DNA from: JABMRP01 sp964444795
GTDB lineage: Bacteria > Planctomycetota > Planctomycetia > Pirellulales > Thermoguttaceae
Direction of reading: 5' to 3'
NCBI GenBank assembly: GCA_964444795.1
Contig: CAYUIQ010000076.1
Span: forward strand, 1 to 32,825
DNA: 32,825 nucleotides
Shown here: piece after piece, positions 13,950-22,440 of the stretch
How positions within the stretch are numbered: the first letter of the stretch is position 1
Layout: each line of letters opens with the position of its first letter
Made by a program: the position numbers and the translations under genes
Notes under the pieces: model-generated
Told to the model about the DNA's origin: nothing
Databases searched by the model: none
The model's input: the letters and a program-made list of their open reading frames with translations, nothing else

Positions 13950-16136
13950 ATGATGTCTTCTCGCAGACGGCCGTCCGGGGGCCGCTCCGGAACCTCAGAT
14001 CGCAAGAAGAATTCGGCCAAAACTGCCGGCAGTGGCCAACGTCACCGACTTCCCATCTGGAAGAAGGCGATCTTCTCTCTGCTGATCTGCGTGACCTTCT
14101 TTGCGCTCTTGGAACTGTCGCTGTGGCTGTGCGGCGTGAGCCCGATTATGTATGAGGAGGATCCCTACGTCGGCTTCACGTCGCACGTCCCGCTGTTCGT
14201 CGAGCAAAGCGGCGAAGACGGCGTCAGCTACTTGGCGATGGCCCGGAACAAGCGACGTTTCTTCAACGACCAGGAGTTTCCCCGGGAAAAAGCCGACGAC
14301 GTTAGGCGGATCTTCTGCATGGGCGGTTCGACGACGTACGGCCGGCCGTACGACGATGCGACTTCTTTTTGCGGATGGCTGCGCGAACTGCTGCCCGTCG
14401 CCGATCCGTCCAGCAACTGGGAGCTAATCAACGCGGGCGGGATCAGCTACGCCAGTTATCGCGTTGCGGTGCTCATGGAGGAACTCTCTGCTTACCAGCC
14501 CGACGTCTTTATCGTCTACTGCGGTCAGAACGAGTTTCTCGAGCGGCGCACCTACTCCAGAATCATTGACACGCCGGCGCCGGTCCGCGGACTCGGGGCG
14601 GTGCTGAGCCGTACGCGAACTCATACTGCCATGGCCCGGCTGGTTCAATGGTTCCGCGAAGAACCAGTTGCCAACCGAGGACAATCCGAGCTGTTGGCCG
14701 GCGAGGTTAACACAATCCTCGACCAGTCTGTTGGTCCAAAAGACTATCAGCGGGACGCAGAGCTGAAAGAACAGGTGATCGCGCATTACCGCTACAACAT
14801 GGCGCGGATTATCGACATCGCGCGGGCCAGCGGCGCGAAGGTCATTTTTGTCACACCGGTATCCAACCTGCGGAATTGTTCGCCGTTTAAGAGCCAGCAT
14901 CGGGACGGGCTGACCGCCGAGCAAGAGCAGCAGTGGGACGCCTTGTTGCAGCGCGCTCGGGCCCATTTCGACACGAATCGACTGTCCGGCGCGCTAAGCG
15001 ATCTGGATCGCGCCGCGAAGATTGACGACCAGTACGCGCAGTTGCATTACTTGCGTGGACGTGTGCTAGATTCCCTAAAGCAGTACGAAGACGCAAAAGT
15101 CGCGTACCAGCTCGCCGTGGACGAAGACGTATGCCCGCTACGGGCGCTTTCGCCGATGCGCGACATCGTGATTGACGTTGCCCGAGATCGCAATATTCCG
15201 CTAGTTGATTTCGCCGCGTTGGTGGAAAACGAGTCGCCGCAAGGTATCCCGGGCGAAGAGCTTTTTCTGGACCACGTGCATCCTACGATCGATGGGCACC
15301 GCATGTTGGCGCTGGCCATCATCGACGAAATGGCGAGCCAGAAATTGCTGACGCCCTGCAGCGACTGGAACGACACAGCCGTCAGACGCGTCGCGTCGAG
15401 CATCATGCAAAATGTCGACCCTAAAGCGCAGGGCGCCGCGATGCGGAATCTTTCGAAGGTATTCTCGTGGGCCGGGAAGATGGAGGACGCCTATCGCGCG
15501 GCCAAGAAGGCGCTGGAATTGTATCCCGGCGATGCAGAAACGCATTACCAGGTGGGCGCTCTCGCTCAGCGTTTGGGAAAAACGGACGAGGCGATCGAGC
15601 GGCTAAGATACCTCGTCGGTTTCGATCTGACGCCCGAGGCGAGTTTCTACGTGAAAGCCCACGTGCAGCTCGCGGCCATCCTGATCGAGCGCGGCGACTA
15701 CGCAGAGTGCGAGCGCGTCGTGCGAAGACTTTTGCAGCTGGATCCCGGCAATGCCGTCGGCCAGAAGCAATGGCGCGCGCTGTTGACGCTGCAGGGGAAG
15801 CAACTGATTCAAAACGGCAAGCCCGCCGAGGCGGCAGAGAAGCTGGGCAAAGTTGTGCGACTGCAACCGGACAATCTCGAAGCAAGAGTCCAGTTAGCCG
15901 TAGCGCTCGTCCGAGCGGGCGATAATAGGGCGGCGGTACCTGTGCTGAAGACAATTATCGACGCCCGTCCGGAGTACTTGCCCGCCTACAGCAACTTGAG
16001 CTTCGTGCTGGCCCAACTGGGTCGTCTCGACGAAGCCGAGAAAGTCTGCCGCCAAGCTCTGAAAATTGACCCGAACTATACGGACGCCCGCCGCAACCTG
16101 CAATTGATCCTGAAGCAGAAATCCGGCGGCGACTAG
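13950..16136 (+). CDS. Membrane-anchored SGNH-hydrolase-like protein with TPR repeats (paralogue B)
   Basis: 728 residues from the first of two adjacent ATGs. A basic cytoplasmic tail (about 38 residues) precedes one membrane helix (AIFSLLICVTFFALLELSLWL). SGNH blocks: GGSTTYG (Ser127), NAGGISYASYR, YCGQNEF (GQNE 192-195) and DHVHPT (Asp441, His444), so the catalytic triad looks complete. As in paralogue A, two TPR-like helices (about residues 325-380; AKIDDQYAQLHYLRG) are inserted between blocks III and V, and a TPR array of about six repeats fills residues 480-728 (AETHYQVGALAQRLGKTDEAI, and YSNLSFVLAQLGRLDEAEKVC). Divergent from the carbamoyltransferase gene. It may deacylate or transfer acyl groups on an extracytoplasmic glycan; the ribosome site is weak. 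Confidence 0.85.
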   Translation: MMSSRRRPSGGRSGTSDRKKNSAKTAGSGQRHRLPIWKKAIFSLLICVTFFALLELSLWLCGVSPIMYEEDPYVGFTSHVPLFVEQSGEDGVSYLAMARNKRRFFNDQEFPREKADDVRRIFCMGGSTTYGRPYDDATSFCGWLRELLPVADPSSNWELINAGGISYASYRVAVLMEELSAYQPDVFIVYCGQNEFLERRTYSRIIDTPAPVRGLGAVLSRTRTHTAMARLVQWFREEPVANRGQSELLAGEVNTILDQSVGPKDYQRDAELKEQVIAHYRYNMARIIDIARASGAKVIFVTPVSNLRNCSPFKSQHRDGLTAEQEQQWDALLQRARAHFDTNRLSGALSDLDRAAKIDDQYAQLHYLRGRVLDSLKQYEDAKVAYQLAVDEDVCPLRALSPMRDIVIDVARDRNIPLVDFAALVENESPQGIPGEELFLDHVHPTIDGHRMLALAIIDEMASQKLLTPCSDWNDTAVRRVASSIMQNVDPKAQGAAMRNLSKVFSWAGKMEDAYRAAKKALELYPGDAETHYQVGALAQRLGKTDEAIERLRYLVGFDLTPEASFYVKAHVQLAAILIERGDYAECERVVRRLLQLDPGNAVGQKQWRALLTLQGKQLIQNGKPAEAAEKLGKVVRLQPDNLEARVQLAVALVRAGDNRAAVPVLKTIIDARPEYLPAYSNLSFVLAQLGRLDEAEKVCRQALKIDPNYTDARRNLQLILKQKSGGD

Positions 16137-16158
16137 GGCCTGTCACGGTCGCCATCGC

Positions 16159-16230
16159 TGAACGGGCCCAGCGACTTTCGACTGAACGGAATTACACTGG
16201 ACTTAGTGAACGCCATTACAGTGGCGTATT
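16159..16230. repeat. Three 24-nt-spaced repeats at the transposase end
   Basis: TGAACG occurs at 16159, 16183 and 16207, exactly 24 nt apart. The last two copies agree at 15 of 18 positions (TGAACGGAATTACACTGG and TGAACGCCATTACAGTGG). Regular arrays like this are typical of transposase-binding sites at an element end. No matching array was found on the other side of the transposase. Confidence 0.5.
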
Positions 16231-16358
16231 GAGCTTCAAGGCGCTCGAAGGCAGCGAAACCGGCGAGAAGAGAGCCGTGGGGTTGACGAGGCAACCGAGA
16301 GAGAGACACAAGACGTCCCGAGCGCGGACGGGTAGCGCCGTCATCGACTGCTTGACGC

Positions 16359-17465
16359 TCATGCCGCGTGGCGGGCGAGAATGATCGGAAGGTGACGGCG
16401 GCCTTCCAGACAATCGATTTCAAGAACAATCGGATCACCCGGTTCGCCCTCGAGTTCGACTTGTGGACTCGCGCAGGGTGAACCACGTGGCCAGCGCTCG
16501 CGCGGCTCAAGACGCGACTGCTCGTTGGCCGGCCGGCGCGTGAAGTAGACCTCGTTTGGCGTCTTGCCGCCAAGCGTCTCATGTGGCCGGTACTCGTTGT
16601 ACCAGTCGATCACGAAAGCCACTTCGCGCTCGAACGCGGCTTGATCTTCCGGTACAGTGATCAGTCGCAGGATTTCCTTGAGGGTTCTGTGAAAGCGTTC
16701 GACGATGGCGATGCTGCCGTGCTTGCCAACCGCACCAAAACGTGGCAGGATCTTCATCGCCTTGCACCACACCTTCTCGAAGTGCTCGCATTTGAACTCC
16801 GGGCCCTGATCGACAATGATGTGTTTCGGCCTGATTGTCTCATCGAGCATGATCCGCCCCAACGCCGCCGTCACTTCTTCGGATGATGGCCTTCTTTTGA
16901 AAACGGCAAATCCCATCGACCGACGCGAGTAGTGATCCACAACATTCAACAGCCACCAGCAAACGGGCCAACGTTGCCAGATAGCGTTGGGAACCCATTG
17001 GGTCCAGAAGCCACCGGAAATCGGCACGGCAGTGAGGTCGACGTGCCAAACGTGGTTGGCGTACTTCGCCGTGACGACGCGGCCCGAGCATTCTTCGGTA
17101 TCATCCAACCCGGGCTTCGGCGGCAACGGTTCGTTGAGTATGCGTCCCACGGTCGTGGCTCCGAGATGCAGCCCGGCCCGGCAGAGCGTCTGGGCTATCT
17201 TTACCTTCCCCATTCCCGGGCAGAGTCCTTTCAATTGCCCAACCATGTAGCGAACGAAATCCGGGAATCGGTTGACCGGCCGCCGCAGTTGTACCAGGGC
17301 ACGCGGCCCCCCTCCTCCAGCCGCCGCAGCCACGAGGCCACCGTCGCCGGAGTAAGCAGAAACGCCCGGGCCGTCTGCCGCAACGCATCGATCCGGGCCA
17401 TTCGCGCATCTTTGATGCGGATTTCCTCCCGCAGCAGGCCGTTTTCCTGCCGCAGGCTAGCACGG
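16359..17465 (-). pseudogene. Degenerate DDE (rve-type) transposase
   Basis: The intact open part (16359-17333) encodes an integrase core: HVDLTAVP (first Asp), VVDHYSRR, VDQGPEFK (second Asp), IAIVERFHRTLKE (catalytic Glu), and DWYNEYRPHETLGGKTPNEVY at the C-terminus, as in IS3/IS481-like enzymes. Upstream, the frame shifts by one: reading 17465 to 17323 gives LRQENGLLREEIRIKDARMAR, then QTARAFLLTPATVASWLRRLEEGG, and the match moves to the next frame at a run of six G (about 17311-17316), where seven would restore PRALVQLRRPVNR. Between ARMAR and QTARAF about 28 residues that I expect from relatives are missing. One deletion plus one frameshift, and no start codon, mean the copy is dead. Name of the element unknown. 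Confidence 0.8.
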
Positions 17466-17584
17466 ACCCGACCCCTCGCGGGGGGATTTTACTTGCCTTT
17501 CTTGGCCGGTATTGGTAGCCTACGGGCGGATGGAGAGGCACCATCTTTGGATCAGTTTCACTGAACAGGGAGAGGAGGTGCGTG

Positions 17585-18436
17585 ATGAAGTGGCACATTC
17601 TTGTGGCGACGCTGACATCCGTGGCCTTGCTGACGGGTGTTCTGGCGGTTCCTTCCGCGGTGTCGGCCGGCGAGCGGACCGGCGTGGTGTCGGGCATGGG
17701 AAAGTACAATCCCGACGATGCGACCGTCGAGATCTTCGCCGGCATGGCCGCCGGGCAACTCGAGGTCCACGTGATCGCCAGGGATTCGACCCAATGCCGG
17801 ATCGTGGTGAAGAACAAGACCGACAAGCCGTTGAACGTGCGGCTGCCCGACCTGCTGGCCGCCGCGCCCGTCTTGGCTCAGTTTCCGGATCCCTTCAACC
17901 AGAATAACAACAATAACCAAAACAACCGCAATGGCGCGCCCCAACAGTTGATGATGGGCAACCCCTTTATGAACAACCAGCAGGGCAACAACCGGCCCGG
18001 CAACAACCGGCAACAGGGCAACAACCGGCAACCGATGTTCGGCTTCAACGTGACGCCGGAAAAAGAGGGCCGGTTCAAGATGACCGCCGCCTGTCTGGAA
18101 CACGGCAAGGACAACCCCCGGCCGGCTCATCCGTATGAACTGAAACGGCTGGAAACGGTTACCGCCAAGGCGGAAGTCCATGAACTCTGCCGGATGCTCG
18201 GCAACGGCGAGATCGGTCAGCGGACGACCCAGGTAGCCGCCTGGCATCTGAACAACGACATGAGTTGGGACGAGCTGCGCGACCTTCGCGGCAAGATCGC
18301 CTTCGGCCGCATCACCAAGCCGTACTTCACTCGCAACGAGTTGGCCGCCGGCAAGGAGGCCGTGGAGATGATCGCCGAGCGATTGAAGCAATCAGAAGGG
18401 AACAAGGGTGAAGACCCAATGACCAAGGGTCAATGA
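17585..18436 (+). CDS. Secreted Asn/Gln-rich protein of unknown function
   Basis: 283 residues; ATG 17585 has AGGAGGT five bases upstream. Signal peptide MKWHILVATLTSVALLTGVLAV...SAG. Residues about 30-100 form a compact beta domain (VEIFAGMAAGQLEVHVIARDS, then CRIVVKNKTDKPLNVRLPD). Residues about 105-155 are a low-complexity linker of Asn, Gln, Gly, Pro. The C-terminal part (FNVTPEKEGRFKMTAACLEHGK, then QVAAWHLNNDMSWDELRDLRGK) is helical and conserved-looking, with single cysteines at ACLEHG and HELCRM. I do not recognise a named family. Expected in the periplasm or outside. Its last codons contain a duplicated CAATGACCAAG (about 18417 and 18431), so the exact end may have drifted. Confidence 0.75.
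   Translation: MKWHILVATLTSVALLTGVLAVPSAVSAGERTGVVSGMGKYNPDDATVEIFAGMAAGQLEVHVIARDSTQCRIVVKNKTDKPLNVRLPDLLAAAPVLAQFPDPFNQNNNNNQNNRNGAPQQLMMGNPFMNNQQGNNRPGNNRQQGNNRQPMFGFNVTPEKEGRFKMTAACLEHGKDNPRPAHPYELKRLETVTAKAEVHELCRMLGNGEIGQRTTQVAAWHLNNDMSWDELRDLRGKIAFGRITKPYFTRNELAAGKEAVEMIAERLKQSEGNKGEDPMTKGQ
17984..18028 (+). repeat. Minisatellite inside the Asn/Gln linker
   Basis: GGCAACAACCGG occurs three times, at 17984, 17999 and 18017, coding GNNR. Slippage at these copies would vary linker length without breaking the frame (spacings 15 and 18 nt). Confidence 0.7.
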
Positions 18437-18511
18437 CCAAGCGTCGAGGGGCTATGGCTTGTAACAATTGGTAGCCAACCGGCTCTCGTCGGTGAGACGG
18501 GACGTGCCGCT

Positions 18512-20059
18512 TCAGACGGGCGCCAGATCGGCTTCCTGTTGGGTGATTTGCTGCCGGAGATGACGGATCTCTTGGCGATAAGCGAGCCGTTCGGCCTGCC
18601 ATTGGCGGAGTTCGTCGTCGGAGTCGTCTTGCCGCCGCTGAAGCTCCCTTTCCCGGGCAATCAGCCGGTCGGCCTGCTGCTCGATGGCCTTCTCCTGCCG
18701 GGTCACCCACTGCTCGACTTCCCGTTTTTGTTCGACGAGCGCCCGTTGCTGCGTGGACAACTCGCGCAGCAGGGTTTCGAGTTCTTCCTTCCGCTCGGAC
18801 ATCTGCGACTGGGCCATCTGCCGATGGTCGGCGATCCGGGCTCGCACCTCGGCCAACGAACGGGTCAACTCGGCCGGTGGCGCGCTGCCGGCCAGTTGTG
18901 CCCGGAGGTCCTCGCTCACCAGACGCGACTCCAGCGTCTCGCGATGGAGGCGGACAAGCTCCTGGCGAAGCGTTTCCAACGCCTTCTGGCGCCGGTCGAC
19001 GTGTTCGCTCCGGCGGCGAAGCGCCTCGCGACCGGCCTCAAGCTGGCCGATGGCCCGGCGCTGCTGCTCGGCCACCTGACGGCGGTCGGCACGGATCTGC
19101 CGCTGAAGCTCCTCGCGTTCCTGAAGCAACTGCATGCGGAGTGCTTCCACCTCCGACGAACCCTGGGCCAATCGGGCCCGGCCGGCCTCCGTGGCTTCCC
19201 TCCGTCGGAGATGTTGCTCCCCGGTGGTGTGATCGATGATGCCGGAGGATTTCGCAACCGAGACCTCGCGGCGCGTCTGCTCTTGCCGCCCGAGCGCGTC
19301 GCGTCGTCGCCTCAGGCCGGCGCGTAGCAACCGGATCAACTCCAGCGAGGCTTCGCGATGCCGATCGATTTGCTGCCGCTGCCAGCGCAGGGCGTCTTGC
19401 GACTTACGCTGCTTGGCCACAAAGGCGTCGCGGATTTCTTTCTGGCCGGCGACCACACGTTCCAGATCGTTGGCCCGGGCGTCGAGTTCGGCCCGGCGCT
19501 GCTCGATTTCCTCGCTTTGCTTCGCGAGCCCGTCGGACACCTTCTCCCAGCCAGCCCGGCTGGCCGTGTCGGCAGTCGCCAGCCGCTGCAATCGCGCCTC
19601 GACCTTCTTGCCGTCGGTTTCCAACGCCGCCTCGCGCTGCGACAACGCTTCCTGTCGGCGAGCCAGCCAGATCCGTGCCTTGCGCACCTCGTTATCCATT
19701 TGGGCCAGTTGTGCGTTGACCCGGGCCTCGCGAAGATCCAACTCTCCCTGCCGGCTATCCAGGTGGGCCGCCAACTCCTCGGCCTGCCGGCGAAGCGATT
19801 CGGTCACCTCGTCGGGCGGATCCACGGGGGATGCTTCCGCACCGGCCGACACGGCACTGTCGGCGGCATCGACCGGGCCGTCGGGCTCCGGCGCATCACC
19901 CAATGCGTGGGCGGAGTCGATCCGAGTGGCCGAGGTCGCGACTTCCTCCGGCGCCGTTTCCACCGAGTTGGGGGGGGATTCCGATTGAGGAGCAGAAACG
20001 TCCGGGGAAATCGTTTCTCGAATCTCACCCGACTTTTCAGCGGTACGGGGCTGTCCCAT
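18512..20059 (-). CDS. Long coiled-coil protein of unknown function
   Basis: 515 residues from ATG 20059 with GAGGT nine bases upstream. Residues 1-85 are a Pro/Glu/Asp/Ser-rich disordered head. From about 86 to 500 the sequence is nearly pure heptad-type Glu/Arg/Gln/Leu helix (EELAAHLDSRQGELDLREAR, and RRQEALSQREAALETDGKKV as examples), a rod roughly 60 nm long if continuous. There is no signal peptide or membrane helix, so a cytoplasmic or cytoskeleton-like rod is expected, but no partner is known. Antisense frames are long because of the GC-rich Arg/Glu codons and are shadows. It is followed by nothing identifiable on its own strand and lies downstream of trxA. Confidence 0.8.
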   Translation of the reverse strand: MGQPRTAEKSGEIRETISPDVSAPQSESPPNSVETAPEEVATSATRIDSAHALGDAPEPDGPVDAADSAVSAGAEASPVDPPDEVTESLRRQAEELAAHLDSRQGELDLREARVNAQLAQMDNEVRKARIWLARRQEALSQREAALETDGKKVEARLQRLATADTASRAGWEKVSDGLAKQSEEIEQRRAELDARANDLERVVAGQKEIRDAFVAKQRKSQDALRWQRQQIDRHREASLELIRLLRAGLRRRRDALGRQEQTRREVSVAKSSGIIDHTTGEQHLRRREATEAGRARLAQGSSEVEALRMQLLQEREELQRQIRADRRQVAEQQRRAIGQLEAGREALRRRSEHVDRRQKALETLRQELVRLHRETLESRLVSEDLRAQLAGSAPPAELTRSLAEVRARIADHRQMAQSQMSERKEELETLLRELSTQQRALVEQKREVEQWVTRQEKAIEQQADRLIARERELQRRQDDSDDELRQWQAERLAYRQEIRHLRQQITQQEADLAPV

Positions 20060-20189
20060 TGCAGGGTACCTCGACAGGGGGGAGCCGAGATGCCTGCCGA
20101 CAAACTCAGCGCAACCGATAAACTTTATCCATGCTGTTTAATCGGCACGCGGTGGGAACGAGTCCAGTGCAAACGACTGAAACGGGCGT

Positions 20190-20516
20190 TTACGCCTTGG
20201 CCTGGTCGATGGCCGCTTGAAGCCGCTCTTTCGGCTGGATACCCACGAACGTTTCGACGACCTGTCCGTCCTTGAAGAGCATCAGGGTGGGAATGCTCGC
20301 AACCTGAAAACCGGCGGGTGTGGTGGGATTCTGGTCGATGTCGAGCTTGCCGATTTTGATCGAGCCCTCATTCTCGGCCGCCAGTTGTTCGATCAGCGGG
20401 GCGATTTGTCGGCAGGGACCGCACCAGGGAGCCCAGAAATCGACCAGCACCGGCTCGGTCGCGCCCAGCACATCGGTTTGAAAACTATCGTCGGTAAATT
20501 CGGCAACATTGGCCAT
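20190..20516 (-). CDS. trxA: Thioredoxin
   Basis: 108 residues, the standard length. The active site is FWAPWCGPCRQ with Cys32 and Cys35, Asp26 is buried (VDFWA), and the cis-proline is Pro76 in ASIPTLMLF. KDGQVVETFVG and the C-terminal helix are in place. It reduces protein disulphides in the cytoplasm using thioredoxin reductase. ATG at 20516 has AGGAG upstream, and a good promoter ends about 37 nt before it, so it has its own transcript although it follows the kinase gene on the same strand. Confidence 0.97.
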   Translation of the reverse strand: MANVAEFTDDSFQTDVLGATEPVLVDFWAPWCGPCRQIAPLIEQLAAENEGSIKIGKLDIDQNPTTPAGFQVASIPTLMLFKDGQVVETFVGIQPKERLQAAIDQAKA

Positions 20517-20552
20517 CGATCGGATCTCCTGAGTTTTCTTGGTTCTCGCGTT

Positions 20553-20580
20553 ATTATAAGGCCGTTGATCGATTCGTCAA
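20553..20580 (-). promoter_or_regulatory. Sigma-70 promoter of trxA
   Basis: Minus strand: TTGACG (20580-20575), 16-nt spacer, TATAAT (20558-20553). The -10 is consensus and the -35 matches five of six. Predicted leader about 30 nt including the ribosome site. Confidence 0.75.
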
Positions 20581-20625
20581 CGAACCGCGGAACAAGAATA
20601 CTCCGGAGCCGCCCCCGAAAGGCGG

Positions 20626-22101
20626 TTAGACCGGGCCGGCCAATTTGATCAGGGCGGCACGGAGTTTCTTCATGGTCAAAGGCATGGCGAGCACCATCCG
20701 GTGTTTGGCCCGGTGGGCCTCCTTCGCCCATTCTCGCTGATTCTCGCCCAACAGCAACAGCGCGGGCACCGGTCCGGTGTTCACATTGTCGCCGAACTCG
20801 TTGAACGCGGTCAGCCCGGCCTCCCCGAGATCTTGGCAGTTGATGACCACGCAGTCGGCCGTGTGGCCGTTTTGTTCAAACCGGCGTAAGGCGTGATGGG
20901 GATCGCTGGTCAACAGCACACGGTATCCGGCCCGTTTCAAGCCGCTACGAAAAACATCCTGCATCTGGGGGTTCGATTCGACGACCATCACCGACCGGGA
21001 GGGCTCGTACGCTTCGACCGGTGTACCCGCGTCGCCGGCGGCTTCCCCACGCGGCGTCCCTTGCTTGCCGACGGAGCCTTTCGACAACCGCTTCAGCGCC
21101 GATCGCAAGTCGACCATCATCGCACCGGGCGTCTGATATCGGCGTTCGGCGTTGAGCGTCATCGCCTTATTGACCACGGCAGTGATCGGGGCGGGAATGG
21201 TGGTGTCGAGTTGCTGAATGGGCGGCACATTGGTGAAACGCCCCTTACTGAGCCGCTGAACCCGGTCACGGGTTTCGATCAAAGGCGGCTGGCCGGTGAG
21301 CATGTGATAGAGCATGCAGCCGCAGAAGTAGATATCGCTGCGCGTATCATCGCGTCGCACGCCCGTGGCCCGTTCCAGGCCGGCATAGTCGATCGCCCGC
21401 GCGCTGTGTTCTTCCGAGGAATCCCCTCGGCTGGAATCCCCGATCGTGGCCAGCCCGAAATCGACCAATTTCGCCTGGCCGTCGGCGGAAATCAGCACGT
21501 TGCTCATTTTCAGATCGCGGTGCGTAAGTTCCCGTTCGAACGCATACTGGAGCCCGGCGGTCACGTCGGCCATGAGTTTGACCGTTTCGACCGCTTCGAG
21601 CTTCTTGCGCACCTTGACAAACTCGCGCAGATTTCGGCCTTCGACGAAGTCCATGACCAGGAAGTGCATCGTCTTGCGGGAGAAGACGTCGTGGATCGGT
21701 ACGATGTTCGGATGCCGTAGCGTACATCCCAGCGCGCCCTCGCGGACGAATTGCTCAAACTGTTCCGGATTATCGCTGTAGCGGTTGCGCAACACCTTGA
21801 CGGCCACCAGTTGGCCCGTCTCGCGATGCTCCGCGCGATACACCCGGGCGAACGTCCCGCTGCCGACCAAATACATGACCTTGTACTCGCCAAAGAAGAA
21901 CCCGTGGCGGTCTCCTTTGATGAGCCGCTCGGCCTGGTAATTGGTGAGGAACTCGCGGCGCACCGTCTGCTGCAGGAAAGCATCGGAAGTGGCCGAACGG
22001 CTTCCCAAAACCGCCCAGACTTCCTGCAGCTGCCGTTCGTCGAGCAGGCCCAGGTCGAACGCCCGCTGCGCAAGTTTTTCCGCCGTGAGTTTGGTGCTCA
22101 T
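20626..22101 (-). CDS. Ser/Thr protein kinase with C-terminal receiver-like domain
   Basis: 491 residues from ATG 22101; no clear ribosome site. Residues 1-70 form a helical N-terminal module common in planctomycete kinases. The kinase domain spans about 73-340: GSGTFARV (80-87) P-loop, Lys102 in VAVKVLR, HRDLKMSNV catalytic loop (194-202), DFGLA (214-218), RSDIYFCGCMLYHMLTG (254-270). All catalytic residues are present, so it should be active. Residues 369-490 look like a response-regulator receiver (VMVVESNPQMQDVFRSGLKRAGY, split here as two stretches: VMVVESNPQ and MQDVFRSGLKRAGY), but the phosphorylated Asp is replaced by Asn421 (VVINCQ), so it cannot take phosphate in the ordinary way. 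No transmembrane helix is seen: a soluble kinase with a pseudo-receiver tail. Confidence 0.9.
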   Translation of the reverse strand: MSTKLTAEKLAQRAFDLGLLDERQLQEVWAVLGSRSATSDAFLQQTVRREFLTNYQAERLIKGDRHGFFFGEYKVMYLVGSGTFARVYRAEHRETGQLVAVKVLRNRYSDNPEQFEQFVREGALGCTLRHPNIVPIHDVFSRKTMHFLVMDFVEGRNLREFVKVRKKLEAVETVKLMADVTAGLQYAFERELTHRDLKMSNVLISADGQAKLVDFGLATIGDSSRGDSSEEHSARAIDYAGLERATGVRRDDTRSDIYFCGCMLYHMLTGQPPLIETRDRVQRLSKGRFTNVPPIQQLDTTIPAPITAVVNKAMTLNAERRYQTPGAMMVDLRSALKRLSKGSVGKQGTPRGEAAGDAGTPVEAYEPSRSVMVVESNPQMQDVFRSGLKRAGYRVLLTSDPHHALRRFEQNGHTADCVVINCQDLGEAGLTAFNEFGDNVNTGPVPALLLLGENQREWAKEAHRAKHRMVLAMPLTMKKLRAALIKLAGPV

Positions 22102-22303
22102 GGAAACGCTTTACCACCTCTTCGGACATGACGCATTCCGCCCTTTGGAACTAGGCGTCAACAACCTCTTACGTATCTATCGTATTCGAGCCTTTGCCGT
22201 CTCGCAATATGCGCCCTGGGCAGACCTCGATTTTCGCGTGCGGTGGGGCGGATTTGGCGGCGAGGCGGGGTGGGGTAAGCGAATTGGCCCGGCCTGTCGC
22301 GAG

Positions 22304-22352
22304 GCAAGAAAACAAAACACCCCGGTCTTAGGGCACTCAAGACCGGAGTGTT
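22304..22352 (-). terminator. Rho-independent terminator after the 98-aa gene
   Basis: ACACCCCGGTCTT (22317-22329) pairs with AAGACCGGAGTGT (22339-22351) at 12 of 13 positions; on the minus strand the hairpin is followed by TTTTGTTTTCTT. About 90 nt after the stop codon. The remainder of 22102-22440 contains no gene. Confidence 0.75.
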
Positions 22353-22440
22353 TCCGTAGCGAGGCCGAAGCCTCCAAGGAAGAAAGCTGGATGTACTCAC
22401 CCTCCGCCTTCTACCTTAAGTCTACCCCTCATTTTTGCGT

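Noticed and set aside
18539..20275. Long plus-strand frames opposite the coiled-coil gene
   Set aside because: Leu/Arg-rich complements of Glu/Arg/Gln codons; the minus strand has a ribosome site and heptads.
20893..21720. 275-codon plus-strand frame opposite the kinase
   Set aside because: Antisense of recognisable kinase motifs.
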